Of a stretch of 64,000 nucleotides of DNA, positions 28,022 through 36,968 are shown piece by piece; the first letter of the stretch is position 1; every line of letters starts with the position of its first letter. The notes under the pieces are model-generated. The model was not told the origin of the DNA. It did no database searches and saw only the letters and a program-made list of their open reading frames with translations. Made by a program: the position numbers and the translations under genes. Where the stretch lies: positions 117,718 through 181,717 of the forward strand of contig NZ_NMTR01000014.1 in assembly GCF_002549775.1 (NCBI RefSeq), given 5' to 3'. This stretch comes from Faecalibacterium langellae. GTDB taxonomy: Bacteria > Bacillota > Clostridia > Oscillospirales > Ruminococcaceae.

Positions 28022-28025
28022 GGTC

Positions 28026-29582
28026 TTAGTCCTCCTCAAAATGTCCGACGTTGGCAAAGCGCAGCCGTTCGCCCTCGTAGCCCTCAATTTTGACGTTGTG
28101 CAGGTCGATCTCCTTCACATTCTCGGCGTAAATGGCCAGCTTCTTCACATGGGGGCGGTTGTCCGCCATGGCGGCCTGACCGGCCTCGGCGTTGGGGTCA
28201 AAGGTGATGGTGACATTCTTCATGGTCACGCGCTCGATGGGCTGCTCCGGCAGGCCGTCAAAGTAGCAGCCCGCGAACTGGGCGTCGGTAGCCACGATGT
28301 TCTCCATGGTCAGGCTGCCCAGCTTCGGGGTGTACTCGTCCACCGGCATGGCGTCGCGGCACTGCACATAGGGGCCGTGGCCGTCCGGGTCACAGAAGTA
28401 GAACATATTGATGACAAACGGTGCCTTGACGCCCCGCATCTCCACGTTGCGGAACACTAGCCCGTCGATGACGGCGGTGTTGCCGCGGCCGCGGCGGGTC
28501 TTGACACGCAGACCGCGGTCGGTGTGGTCCATCAGGCACTGGGTGACCACCATGTCCTTCACGCCGCCGCTCATCTCGCTGCCGATGACGATGCCGCCGT
28601 GGCCCTTGTCCAGCAGGCAGTTGCGGATGACGGTGTGCTCGCAGCTCTTTTTCAGCTTCATGCCCAGGAACACCTTGCTGGCCTTCATGGCAATGCAGTC
28701 GTCGCCCACGTGGATGTTCACGCCGATGATGCGGGTGTACTCACAGCTCTCGGGGTCAATGCCGTCGGTGTTGGGTGCGTTGTAGGGATTATTGATGTTG
28801 AAGTTGAGCAGGTCGAGGCGCTTGACGAAGATGGGGTGGATGGTCCAGGAGTAGCTGTTCTGCACCGTGATGCCGTGCAGGCAGACGTTCTCGCTGTCCA
28901 CCATGGCCACGGCGCGGGGACGCCATGCAATGCGCTTGATCTTGGGGTTTACCCACCAGTCGCCGTTCTCGGCGTCGCAGTCCAGGGTGCCCTCACCGGT
29001 GACCACCACGTCGTGCACCTGCGTGATGTTCAAAAGGCCCGCAAAGCTGCTCAGCGGGTTGCCTTCCCAGCCGGTGAGGTAGTATTCATCCACCTCATTC
29101 TCGCTGGGGATGACCCCGGGCAGGATAGGGTAGTGGGTGCGGTCGTTATCGCCCAGCAGTACGGCACCCTTCTCAAGGTACAGGGTGGTGTTGCTCTTGA
29201 GGAACAGGCTGCAGGTGCGGTAGCGGCCTGCGGGCACATACACCGTGCCGCCCTTGGGGCAGGTGGAAAGAGCTGCCTGCAGCTTGCCGGTGTTGTCGGT
29301 GGTGCCGTCGGCCACCAGACCGTAGCGGGAGGCATCCACGAAGAAGGTCTCGGCTTCGGTGGTGAAGGTGCAGGAAAGGCTTTCGCCTTCAGCCTGCACA
29401 CCGACGGTATACTCGGTGCCGGGCAGCAGACTGAACAGGGAGAACACATTGGTCTCGCAGGCGTCGTAGACGGTCTCGCCGTTCAGCGTGACGGTGAACG
29501 GGTGGGCCGGGCGGTAGCACAGGCCGTTTTCCAGCTCGAAAACGGCGCTGCGCGTCATGGAACGAATGAGCGACAGATTCAT
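28026..29582 (-). CDS. GH28 polygalacturonase-type glycoside hydrolase
   Basis: 518 residues from ATG 29582 with AGGAGG upstream. Parallel beta-helix pectinase: PNTDGIDPESCEY (Asp of NTD), GDDCIAMKA (catalytic Asp pair) and DKGHGGIVIGSEMSGG (GHG), and RVKTRRGRG in place of the usual RIK. An N-terminal 90-residue Ig-like segment precedes the helix. No signal peptide is visible, so it probably acts in the cytoplasm on imported galacturonides. First gene of GH28-GH105, divergent from araC. Confidence 0.92.
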   Translation of the reverse strand: MNLSLIRSMTRSAVFELENGLCYRPAHPFTVTLNGETVYDACETNVFSLFSLLPGTEYTVGVQAEGESLSCTFTTEAETFFVDASRYGLVADGTTDNTGKLQAALSTCPKGGTVYVPAGRYRTCSLFLKSNTTLYLEKGAVLLGDNDRTHYPILPGVIPSENEVDEYYLTGWEGNPLSSFAGLLNITQVHDVVVTGEGTLDCDAENGDWWVNPKIKRIAWRPRAVAMVDSENVCLHGITVQNSYSWTIHPIFVKRLDLLNFNINNPYNAPNTDGIDPESCEYTRIIGVNIHVGDDCIAMKASKVFLGMKLKKSCEHTVIRNCLLDKGHGGIVIGSEMSGGVKDMVVTQCLMDHTDRGLRVKTRRGRGNTAVIDGLVFRNVEMRGVKAPFVINMFYFCDPDGHGPYVQCRDAMPVDEYTPKLGSLTMENIVATDAQFAGCYFDGLPEQPIERVTMKNVTITFDPNAEAGQAAMADNRPHVKKLAIYAENVKEIDLHNVKIEGYEGERLRFANVGHFEED

Positions 29583-29607
29583 GAGAGAACCTCCTGATGG
29601 TTTTGTC

Positions 29608-29636
29608 TTGCCCAAATGGGCTGAGCATGGTATGAT
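29608..29636 (+). promoter_or_regulatory. promoter of the araC gene
   Basis: TTGCCC (29608-29613), 17 bp, TATGAT (29631-29636). Confidence 0.6.
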
Positions 29637-29662
29637 GAAAGAAAAGGCTTTCGCGAGGAACT

Positions 29663-30484
29663 ATGAAAACAGAACGTGAAAAAATCACCGGGAAGGTTGC
29701 GGCGGCTGCTCTGCGGCTGGCCGGGGAACCCTACACGCTGGAACCCGGGGAGGAAAACTGCTATCTGCTGCTGGTGTATGAGGGCAGCGTTCAGCTGGAA
29801 TACGGCGGCGAGACGATGCTGGTGAACCCCGGCAGCGCGGTGCTGCTTGGCCCGGGCGGCGGCAGGCTACTGCCCCAGGGCAGTGCGGCGGCCGAACTGG
29901 TGGGCTGCCATTTCCCGCTGGAGGTGCTGCACGAGCTGCGCAGTGCGGCCGGGCGGGACTACACCCGGCGGTTTGCGTCCGGCCAGCGCACCGTGCTGTA
30001 CGGCCCGGTGCAGTGGTTCAGCCGCCTGCGCACCCTGCTGGAAATGATGCGCAGCGCCGGTACGGAGCAGGATGACCCCGGCCCGCTGTACCTGCTGCTG
30101 ATCCTGCACTATGTGGAGCAGGAGTGCATCGCCGAGAGCAGCGCCGCAGCCCGGCCCCGCAACGAGACGGTGGAGCAGATCTGCGCCTACCTTTCTGCCA
30201 ACTACCAGCAGAAGTTTTCCCTCACCGAGGTGGCGGCCCGGTTCTATATCTCGCCCTATTACCTCAGCCGCCTGTTCCGGCGGGTGACGGGCCAGTCCAT
30301 TGTGGACTACATCAACAACCGCCGCATCGAGGCCGCGCAGAAGCTGCTGGAGAACACCGAGCTTTCCATCAGCGCGGTGGCCGAGCAGACCGGCTTTGCC
30401 AGCGCAGCCCACTTCCGCCGCGTGTTCCGCGAGGTGATGGGCACCGGCCCGCTGCAGTACCGGAAAGGACATAAGAAGAAATGA
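29663..30484 (+). CDS. AraC-family regulator of the pectin locus
   Basis: 273 residues. N-terminal cupin-like domain (about 15-100) for ligand sensing, then two helix-turn-helix units: QKFSLTEVAARFYISPYYLSRLFRRVTG and ISAVAEQTGFASAAHFRRVFREVMG (about 185-265). GAGGA precedes the ATG. Divergent from GH28-GH105, with the ABC transporter operon converging on it, so it probably activates both. Its stop codon lies within the first ATGATGT of hairpin array 2. Confidence 0.88.
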   Translation: MKTEREKITGKVAAAALRLAGEPYTLEPGEENCYLLLVYEGSVQLEYGGETMLVNPGSAVLLGPGGGRLLPQGSAAAELVGCHFPLEVLHELRSAAGRDYTRRFASGQRTVLYGPVQWFSRLRTLLEMMRSAGTEQDDPGPLYLLLILHYVEQECIAESSAAARPRNETVEQICAYLSANYQQKFSLTEVAARFYISPYYLSRLFRRVTGQSIVDYINNRRIEAAQKLLENTELSISAVAEQTGFASAAHFRRVFREVMGTGPLQYRKGHKKK

Positions 30485-30651
30485 TGTATTCCGCCGTGGG
30501 CGGAACATGATGTGTTCTCTTTGAGAACATGATGTGCTTCGCAATGATGAGCCGCTTTGCGGCAATGTGCCGCAAGGCACACATCATCTGCCGCAGGCAG
30601 ACATCATGGCCCGCAGGGCTGCATCATGTTTCACGCAGTGAAATACATCAT
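30481..30651. repeat. ATGATGT hairpin array 2 (after araC)
   Basis: Same design as array 1 with unrelated stems. Left half: ATGATGT at 30481, 30507, 30529 and variant ATGATGA at 30544, alternating with TTCCGCC-gtg-GGCGGAA, GTTCTC-ttt-GAGAAC, TGC-ttc-GCA and GCCGC-ttt-GCGGC. Right half: ACATCAT at 30581, 30601 and 30645 with variant GCATCAT at 30621, between TGTGCC-gcaa-GGCACA, CTGCC-gca-GGCAG, GGCCC-gca-GGGCT and GTTTCAC-gca-GTGAAAT. Closing pairs G-T occur only in the right half as read on the plus strand. A terminator at 30656 follows. Confidence 0.9.
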
Positions 30652-30655
30652 AACA

Positions 30656-30697
30656 AAACACCCCCTGCGCCAACGGGATACGGCACAGGGGGTGTTT
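30656..30697 (-). terminator. terminator of the sugar ABC operon
   Basis: AACACCCCCTG pairs with CAGGGGGTGTT across an 18-nt loop; on the minus strand it ends in TTTTGTTA. Confidence 0.8.
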
Positions 30698-30737
30698 CGT
30701 CAGTTTCAGGGGATCTTACGCCGTACAGGGCAGGGGC

Positions 30738-31595
30738 TTAGCCCTTGACAGCACCGGCAGAGATGCCTTCCACGAACTGGTCCTGTGCGCAGAAGAAGAC
30801 GATCAGCTGCGGCAGGATGGAAATCAGAGACAGCGCAAGGATCTTGTTCCAGGCAAAACCGGTATCACCGTCCATGGACAGCTTCACGAACAGGGACATC
30901 GGGTACTTGCCGGGGGTGCTGACGTAAAGCAGCGGGCCCATGAAGTCGTTGCAGCTCCACATGAACTGGAACAGTGCGCAGGACACCAGAGCGGGGCCCA
31001 GCATGGGCACGATGACCTTGTACAGCGTCTGGAAGGAGGAGCAGCCGTCGATGGCGGCAGCCTCGTCCAGATCACGGGGCACATTGCGCATGAACTGGAT
31101 CAGCTGGTAGACGAAGTAGGTCTCAGTCGCAAAAGCGCAGTGGACCCAGATGGCCAGATAGAAGGGGCTGTCCAGCCAGCCGAACCGGTTGTACAGCAGG
31201 TACTGCGGCACGTTCAGAACGACCTGGGGCAGGAACAGGGTGGCCAGCATGATGTTGAACAGCAGCTTGCGGCCGGGGAAGTCGAAACGGCCAAAGCCGT
31301 AAGCTGCGATGCAGGCGGACACCACCGTGCAGATCACCTTGGGCAGAACGTAGCTGTAGGTGTTGAGCATGGCCTGCAGGATGTTGATGGAGCCGCCGAA
31401 GTTGTTCAGCGCACCGCGGTAGCCGTCCAGAGTGGGGTTCTTGATCCACAGGCCGATGCCTGCAAAGATCTCGCTGTTGTCCTTGAAGGTGGCGCTGATC
31501 ATCCACAGCAGGGGATAGATCATAATCAGGCCGACCAGGATCAGGACGAAATACTTGAAGAAGGTTGCGATTTTATTCGATGCTTTCATTCCCAT
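30738..31595 (-). CDS. carbohydrate ABC transporter permease (MalG/UgpE type)
   Basis: 285 residues from ATG 31595, preceded by AAGGTG; an ATG at 31616 inside the upstream gene is a poorer alternative. Six membrane helices; the EAA loop EAAAIDGCSSFQTLYKVIVP contacts the ATPase. Last gene of an operon SBP-permease-permease, whose stop and start overlap or nearly touch. No ATPase gene is present here. Confidence 0.93.
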   Translation of the reverse strand: MGMKASNKIATFFKYFVLILVGLIMIYPLLWMISATFKDNSEIFAGIGLWIKNPTLDGYRGALNNFGGSINILQAMLNTYSYVLPKVICTVVSACIAAYGFGRFDFPGRKLLFNIMLATLFLPQVVLNVPQYLLYNRFGWLDSPFYLAIWVHCAFATETYFVYQLIQFMRNVPRDLDEAAAIDGCSSFQTLYKVIVPMLGPALVSCALFQFMWSCNDFMGPLLYVSTPGKYPMSLFVKLSMDGDTGFAWNKILALSLISILPQLIVFFCAQDQFVEGISAGAVKG

Positions 31596-31605
31596 ACTGG
31601 TCACC

Positions 31606-32535
31606 TTACCTTTCATCCGAGTAGTAGACCCACTTCTTCTGGCTGGTAAATGCGATGATCGTCAGGATGCAGACGATGATGAACATGATCCATGCCAGGG
31701 CGGATGCCATACCCATGTCATAAGACTTGAATGCGTAGTTGTAAACCAGCAGAGAGATCAGCGTGGTGGAACCACGAGGGCCGCCGTTGGTGATGATGTA
31801 GGGGCCATTGAACTCCTGGAAAGCCTGGCAGATCTGGGTGACCAGGTTGTAGAAGATGATGGGGGTGATCATCGGAACGGTGATGGAGAAGAACTGACGC
31901 CACTTGCCGGCACCGTCGATGGTAGCGGCTTCGTACAGGTCTGCAGGCACGCCCTTCAGAGCGGCCAGGAACAGCACCATGGCGGAACCGAACTGCCAGA
32001 TGCGCAGGAAGCAGATGATCCACAGTGCGTAGCTGGGGTCGGACAGCCACTCCGGACCCTTGAACAGGCCAAAGCTGACAAAGCGCAGCACGGTGTTCAG
32101 CAGGCCGTCCTTGCTGAAGACAGCCTTCCACAGCACGGCGATAGCCACAGAGCCGCCCAGGATGGAGGGGATGTAGTAAACGGTGCGGAACAGGTTCACG
32201 CATGCGATCTTGAAGTTCAGGATGTATGCGATGAACAGCGCGAAGATCAGCTTCAGGGGCACGGTGATGAAGGCGTACTTGAAGGTGATGATCAGGGCCT
32301 TGGTGATCTTGGTGGTGGTGAATGCGGTGATGTAGTTGGCCAGACCGACAAAATGTACATCCTTGGCGAAGAAGTTCATATCGGTGAAGCTGTAGTACAG
32401 CGACTGGCCGAACGGAACTGCCTTGAAGACGACGAAGCCGATGATCCAGGGGATCAGATAAAACAGACCCTGGTATTTATCCAGCCATTTCTGGAACGGG
32501 GTACGCCCAACAGCAGGCGCCTTGCTTTCTTTCAT
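31606..32535 (-). CDS. carbohydrate ABC transporter permease (MalF/UgpA type)
   Basis: 309 residues from ATG 32535 with AAGGAGG; the 31 residues of an upstream in-frame reading are not family-like. Membrane helices with the EAA loop EAATIDGAGKWRQFFSITVP. Forms a heterodimer with the downstream permease. Confidence 0.94.
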   Translation of the reverse strand: MKESKAPAVGRTPFQKWLDKYQGLFYLIPWIIGFVVFKAVPFGQSLYYSFTDMNFFAKDVHFVGLANYITAFTTTKITKALIITFKYAFITVPLKLIFALFIAYILNFKIACVNLFRTVYYIPSILGGSVAIAVLWKAVFSKDGLLNTVLRFVSFGLFKGPEWLSDPSYALWIICFLRIWQFGSAMVLFLAALKGVPADLYEAATIDGAGKWRQFFSITVPMITPIIFYNLVTQICQAFQEFNGPYIITNGGPRGSTTLISLLVYNYAFKSYDMGMASALAWIMFIIVCILTIIAFTSQKKWVYYSDER

Positions 32536-32635
32536 CTGGGAAATCCTCCTTTTTAAGGAATTTCGGAGTATGAGACAGACACAAACCGGATACAGCTTTG
32601 TCAAAAATTTGTAATATATCTCTGACAAAAAAGGG

Positions 32636-32672
32636 GCATCTGCCGGTTGGGCGGCAGGTGCCCCTTGTATCG
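32636..32672 (-). terminator. hairpin between binding-protein and permease genes
   Basis: AAGGGGCACCTGCCG and CGGCAGATGCCCCTT on the minus strand followed by seven T residues. Probably a partial terminator or 3' stabiliser that lets the binding protein be made in excess over the permeases. Confidence 0.75.
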
Positions 32673-32733
32673 GTCAAAGGGTGCCTTTTATGTACGATCT
32701 TTTACCGCACACAGCGGCACACGAAGCGGGGAC

Positions 32734-34122
32734 TTAGCCGATGGTGTAGCCAACATCCTCCATGCCTTCCAGCAGGGCGCTGACAGCGCTTTCGGGGGTC
32801 TCATCGCCGTAGTCGATGCTGTCGAACACTTCCTGATAGATGCCGGTGCCGGAAGCCTTCAGGTCGTTGTTCTCGAACAGGGGATCCAGCTTGTTGGTGG
32901 TGAAGGCCATGACCTTGCTGTTTGCATCAGCGACCAGGTCCTTCACAGCGCCTGCAGCCTGAGCAGCAGCCAGACCAGCCTTGGAAGCGGGGATGCCGCA
33001 CTCGGAACCCATGATGGAAGCACCCTTCTCCTCGTTCAGCAGGAAGTTGATCAGGGTTGCGGACTCAGCAACGTACTGGCTGGTCTTGGTGATGGCCAGG
33101 CCCATGGAGACCTTGGAGAAGCCGCCGTTGAAATCGCCGAACTTGATCTCCTCGCCGACGGTGAAGCCGTCCTTGTTGTCGTCGTCCAGAGCGGAAGCGT
33201 ACTTGGAAGCAGCGGAATCCCACTCGAAGATGCCAGCGATCTTACCGGTGATCCACTCGTTGGACTGGTGGGTAGCGGTATCGGAGTTTGCAGAGTAGTA
33301 ATCCTTCAGGTTCATCATGACGTGGTCATCGACCAGGCTCTTGATGAAGTTCAGGCCCTCAACGATCTCATCCTCGCTGTAGTTCAGGGTGGAGGTGATG
33401 GGATCAGCCCAGTCCTTGCCGTACTTGGACTCGAGGTAGAAGACCATCAGGATCATACGGTCGTATGCGCCCAGGTGCATGGGATAGTAGTCATTGCCCA
33501 GCTTCTCCTGGAAAGCCTTGCCGGCGGCCTTCAGGTCGTCCAGAGTCTTGGGAACTTCGGTGATGCCAGCCTTGTTGAAGGTGGTCATGTTCCAGAAGAA
33601 GATACGGCCGGTCATGGAAACAGGCACGCACTGCTGAGCGTTTGCGACGGTGCAGGCATCCAGAGCAGCCTGGTCGAACTGGGTCAGATCCAAGAAGTTG
33701 GTGGTGGTGTTCAGGTCCACGAACTTGCTGCCGTCGGCAGAGTAGTTGTACAGCCAGTTCCAGTTGACCTGGCAGACATCCTGTGCGTTGCCTGCGATGA
33801 AGGCAGCAGCCATCTTCTCCTCCCAGCCGGACCATGCGGCGAAGGTGGGCTCGATGGTGATGTTGTCGTGCTCAGACTCGAACTCCTTGATGGCGTTCTG
33901 GTAAGCAGCGTGACGGCTGTCACCGCCCCACCAGCTGATGGTCATGGAAACAGGGCCATCGGTCAGGGCCAGGCTGTCATCTGCGGAAGCAGCGGGAGCA
34001 GAAGCCACGGAAGAAGCGGTGGAAGAAGCTGCGGTGTTGCCGCCGCAAGCGGACAGCAGGCCGGCAGCGCCCACAGCGCCGGTAGCCAGCAGGAAGTTAC
34101 GACGAGAAATTGCCATGCTCAT
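32734..34122 (-). CDS. sugar ABC transporter substrate-binding lipoprotein
   Basis: 462 residues from ATG 34122 (AGGAGGAG upstream). The N-terminus ISRRNFLLATG has a twin-arginine motif and GLLSAC is a lipobox, so it looks like a Tat-exported lipoprotein; whether this organism has Tat cannot be seen here. A Ser/Ala linker follows, then a family-1 solute-binding domain (SWWGGDSRHAAYQNAIKEFE onward). It likely binds pectin-derived oligosaccharides, judged from the GH105/GH28 neighbours. An in-frame extension to 34617 was rejected: it is low-complexity and AT-rich. Confidence 0.92.
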   Translation of the reverse strand: MSMAISRRNFLLATGAVGAAGLLSACGGNTAASSTASSVASAPAASADDSLALTDGPVSMTISWWGGDSRHAAYQNAIKEFESEHDNITIEPTFAAWSGWEEKMAAAFIAGNAQDVCQVNWNWLYNYSADGSKFVDLNTTTNFLDLTQFDQAALDACTVANAQQCVPVSMTGRIFFWNMTTFNKAGITEVPKTLDDLKAAGKAFQEKLGNDYYPMHLGAYDRMILMVFYLESKYGKDWADPITSTLNYSEDEIVEGLNFIKSLVDDHVMMNLKDYYSANSDTATHQSNEWITGKIAGIFEWDSAASKYASALDDDNKDGFTVGEEIKFGDFNGGFSKVSMGLAITKTSQYVAESATLINFLLNEEKGASIMGSECGIPASKAGLAAAQAAGAVKDLVADANSKVMAFTTNKLDPLFENNDLKASGTGIYQEVFDSIDYGDETPESAVSALLEGMEDVGYTIG

Positions 34123-34669
34123 TTTTGTTCTCCTCCTAAAATGTAAAAACATCATCTGTGAACGGGGGTTCTGCACACACTCCGTTGTATACAATTGTGA
34201 TAGCAAAAGCCCGCGCAAAAAGAAAGATGCAAATTGCAGATTTGCAGGACAAAAACGAACAAATATTGCTCTTGTTTTTGAACGGGAATTGACGCCTTTG
34301 CTGAAATGAATAAACTTCCGCTGAAAAACTGTGCAACTTGTATACTTCGACGTTTTGCATAGAAAAACCGCCCTCTGCGCAGGCGGAACAGCGATTTTGC
34401 AATAAATTTGTAAACATTTCCGCGCGGAGTTCTGCCTGGTTGGATACATTGTAAAAGAACAACAAAGAGAATCTTCATTTTTTTGTTCAAAAAGCAACTG
34501 ATATATCAATAGTGCAAAAAATGCACTCTCTGATATATCAATCTGAAGCGGGACATGCTTGCACGCGCACTTTCCCCGCATCTGCTGCCGAAAAAAGTGC
34601 AAAAAAGGCCGCCGCATCTTTCAATGCAGCAGCCTTGTATACAAGAACGAGACGAAAAAGAACGTGAGA
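34123..34669. promoter_or_regulatory. AT-rich regulatory region with repeated palindromes
   Basis: No gene. Palindrome TTGTATACAA at 34185-34194 and 34635-34644 (there CTTGTATACAAG), half copy TTGTATAC near 34338, and palindrome TGATATATCA twice, at 34499-34508 and 34531-34540, 32 bp apart around AGTGCA...TGCACT. TTGTATACAA resembles operators of GntR-family regulators. The SBP promoter must lie here on the minus strand but no confident -35/-10 pair was found. Confidence 0.6.
34601..34636 (-). terminator. terminator of tdk
   Basis: AAGGCTGCTGCAT and ATGCGGCGGCCTT on the minus strand, followed by TTTT. Confidence 0.75.
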
Positions 34670-35293
34670 TTACGCGTTTTCTGACGCATTCCCGGTTTTT
34701 GCGGCGTAGAAGGCGCGCTTTGCCTTGAAGTAGCACTGCGGGCACATGCTGACATACTGCACGTCGTTCTCCAGGTCGATGGCCACCTGCTCACCCTCAA
34801 AGACGAACCGGCCGTTCACCTTGCGGCAGTTGCAGATGGCTTTGCGCCCGCAGGTGCAGATGGTCTTCATCTCCTCGATGGTGTGGGCCAGCTCCAGCAG
34901 GCGGGTGGAGCCGGGGAAGCCCTTGAGCGAGAAATCCGCCCGCAGGCCGTAGCAGATCACCGGGATGTTCAGGTCCACCGTCACCATGAACAGCTGTTCG
35001 GCCTGCTCCGGGGTGAAGAACTGGCTCTCGTCGCACAGCACGCAGGCCAGCGGCTTTTCGCCCGCGGCGGCCTTTTGCACAGCGTCGAACACGTTCAGCT
35101 GGGGCGGGATGAGCAGGTCGGCCTTGCGGCGCACGCCCAGGCGGCTGACCAGTTCGTCGCCGCCCTTGGTGTCCACCTGCGGCTTCAGGATCAGCACCCG
35201 CATGCCCTGCTCCTCGTAGTTGTGGGCCACCTGCATCAGGGCGGTGCTTTTGCCGCTGTTCATTGCGCCATAGCGGAAATACAGTTTTGCCAT
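34670..35293 (-). CDS. tdk: thymidine kinase (type II)
   Basis: 207 residues. P-loop GAMNSGKST (9-17), DESQFF Walker B region, lasso loop, and four zinc-binding Cys in CTCGRKAICNC and CPQC. Phosphorylates thymidine to dTMP. AAGGAG precedes the ATG. Separated from rex by a terminator-like hairpin, so partly independent. Confidence 0.96.
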   Translation of the reverse strand: MAKLYFRYGAMNSGKSTALMQVAHNYEEQGMRVLILKPQVDTKGGDELVSRLGVRRKADLLIPPQLNVFDAVQKAAAGEKPLACVLCDESQFFTPEQAEQLFMVTVDLNIPVICYGLRADFSLKGFPGSTRLLELAHTIEEMKTICTCGRKAICNCRKVNGRFVFEGEQVAIDLENDVQYVSMCPQCYFKAKRAFYAAKTGNASENA

Positions 35294-35314
35294 GTTCGAT
35301 CTTCTCCTTACAGA

Positions 35315-35351
35315 AGAAAAGACTGCTGCTCTTTGTGCAGCAGTCTTTTCT
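35315..35351 (-). terminator. hairpin between rex and tdk
   Basis: AGAAAAGACTGCTGC pairs with GCAGCAGTCTTTTCT around 7 nt; works as a terminator on the minus strand. Confidence 0.8.
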
Positions 35352-35374
35352 GTTATTACTATAATGGGTATGGC

Positions 35375-36016
35375 TCAGTCCTGATTGCGCAGGCGGTAGC
35401 CCAGGCTCATCAGGCTGTCGCCCAGGTGGACGTTCTCCACCACCACGTCGGGGTAGGGCACCGACAGGTCGTAGTGGGAGAAGTTCCAGAAGCCTTCGAT
35501 GCCCAGATCCACCAGGCGGCCGCTGACCTGCTCGGCCCCGTCGCGGGGCACGCACAGCACGGCGACTTTGGGCTGGTGCTCGGCACAGAAGGCCTCCAGC
35601 TCGTCGATGTGGCGGATCTGGATGCCGCTGATCTCCTTGCCCACTTCGCTCTGGGCCACATCAAAGGCGGCGATGAGCCGGTAGCCGTTGGTGTCGGTGG
35701 TGATAAAGCGGCTCACGGCCTTGCCCAGACGGCCGCAGCCGATCAGGATGGTGGGCAGCAGGTCGCCGTTGCCGAACAGCAGCGTTTCCAGGATGGACAG
35801 AAGATTCTCCACCGAGTAGCCGATGCCCTGGCGGCCGTTCACGTCGCCGATGCAGTTGAAGTCCTGCCGCACCTGGGAGGCCGTGGTGCCCATCTGGGCG
35901 GCCAGCTCCCGGGAGGAAATGCTGGTGATGCCTTCTGCCTGCAGAGAGCGCAGATAGCGGTAATATTTGGGAAGACGCTTGATTACGGGAAGGGAAGCTT
36001 TTGCGGGTGTGGTCAT
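35375..36016 (-). CDS. rex: redox-sensing repressor Rex
   Basis: 213 residues. Winged helix 1-80 (SISSRELAAQMGTTASQVRQDFN) then a Rossmann domain with GCGRLGKA (93-100) that senses NADH/NAD+. In anaerobic Firmicutes Rex represses fermentation genes. AAAGGAG precedes the ATG. No clear TTGTTAANNNNTTAACAA operator was seen in the window, so its targets are elsewhere. Confidence 0.96.
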   Translation of the reverse strand: MTTPAKASLPVIKRLPKYYRYLRSLQAEGITSISSRELAAQMGTTASQVRQDFNCIGDVNGRQGIGYSVENLLSILETLLFGNGDLLPTILIGCGRLGKAVSRFITTDTNGYRLIAAFDVAQSEVGKEISGIQIRHIDELEAFCAEHQPKVAVLCVPRDGAEQVSGRLVDLGIEGFWNFSHYDLSVPYPDVVVENVHLGDSLMSLGYRLRNQD

Positions 36017-36132
36017 GGGTGATACTTTCTCCTTTCAACCCCGAAAATGCGGCACTGCTTCTGGTCTGCTGTTCAGAACGCAGGCGTGGGGAACCTACGG
36101 AATCGTCTTATCATTTACAATCAATCATATAA

Positions 36133-36160
36133 AGTATACCGCACTGTTGTTCAATGTCAA
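36133..36160 (-). promoter_or_regulatory. promoter of rex
   Basis: Minus strand TTGACA (36155-36160), 16 bp, TATACT (36133-36138). Confidence 0.8.
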
Positions 36161-36277
36161 ATATTTATCAGAAAAAATTTCTGAAAAAACCTGAATCTTT
36201 ATTCTTTCTTGGGGATGCATAGCCGGCCCCTGCGCGGGGAAAGCTGGCAGAAAACGATCCGCACAAGGAGGAAGCCT

Positions 36278-36955
36278 ATGGCAGACAAGGCACAGCCGGA
36301 CGAGCACCGGCAGCAAAAAGAGGATATTGAGGATTTTGGCACCGTCTCCCTCACGCAGGGGGCCCATGTCATCCACTGCCTGACCGTCATCGGCCAGGTG
36401 GAGGGCCACAGCGAGGCACCCCAGGGCCAGAAGACCACGAAGTACGAGCACGTCATCCCGCAGCTGGTGGCCGTGCAGGAGGACCCCCGCATCGAGGGGC
36501 TTCTGGTGCTGCTGAACACGGTGGGCGGCGATGTGGAAGCGGGCCTTGCACTGGCTGAGCTGATCGCCAGCGTATCCAAGCCCAGCGCAACGCTGGTGCT
36601 GGGCGGCGGGCACTCCATCGGCATCCCGCTGGCGGTGAGCGCGCGCCGCAGCTTCATCGTGCCCACGGCCACCATGACGGTGCACCCGGTGCGTCATTCC
36701 GGGGTGATTTTGGGAGTCCCGCAGACTATGCGCAGCTTTGAGCAGATGCAACAGCGCATCACCGGCTTCGTGGCGGCCCACAGCGGCATGAGCGAGAAGC
36801 GCTACACCGAGCTGATGCTCCACACCGGTGAGCTGGTGATGGACATGGGAACCGTGCTGGACGGCCGCCGCGCCGTGAAGGAAAAGCTCATCGACGAGCT
36901 GGGCGGGCTGTCGGAGGCGCTGCAGTGGCTGTATGGGGAGATCGAGAGGAAATAA
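36278..36955 (+). CDS. tepA: TepA-type ClpP-fold protease
   Basis: 225 residues from ATG 36278 (AAGGAGGA upstream). ClpP/crotonase fold: NTVGGDVEAGLALAELI, nucleophile Ser in GGGHSIGIPLAV, His in MTVHPVRHSG. This matches the TepA (YmfB) group, reported in Bacillus to lie near spoIIIE, and here ftsK/spoIIIE is the next gene, which supports the name. Role in secretion or spore outgrowth is inferred from that family. Confidence 0.85.
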   Translation: MADKAQPDEHRQQKEDIEDFGTVSLTQGAHVIHCLTVIGQVEGHSEAPQGQKTTKYEHVIPQLVAVQEDPRIEGLLVLLNTVGGDVEAGLALAELIASVSKPSATLVLGGGHSIGIPLAVSARRSFIVPTATMTVHPVRHSGVILGVPQTMRSFEQMQQRITGFVAAHSGMSEKRYTELMLHTGELVMDMGTVLDGRRAVKEKLIDELGGLSEALQWLYGEIERK

Positions 36956-36968
36956 CACAACAATAGGT

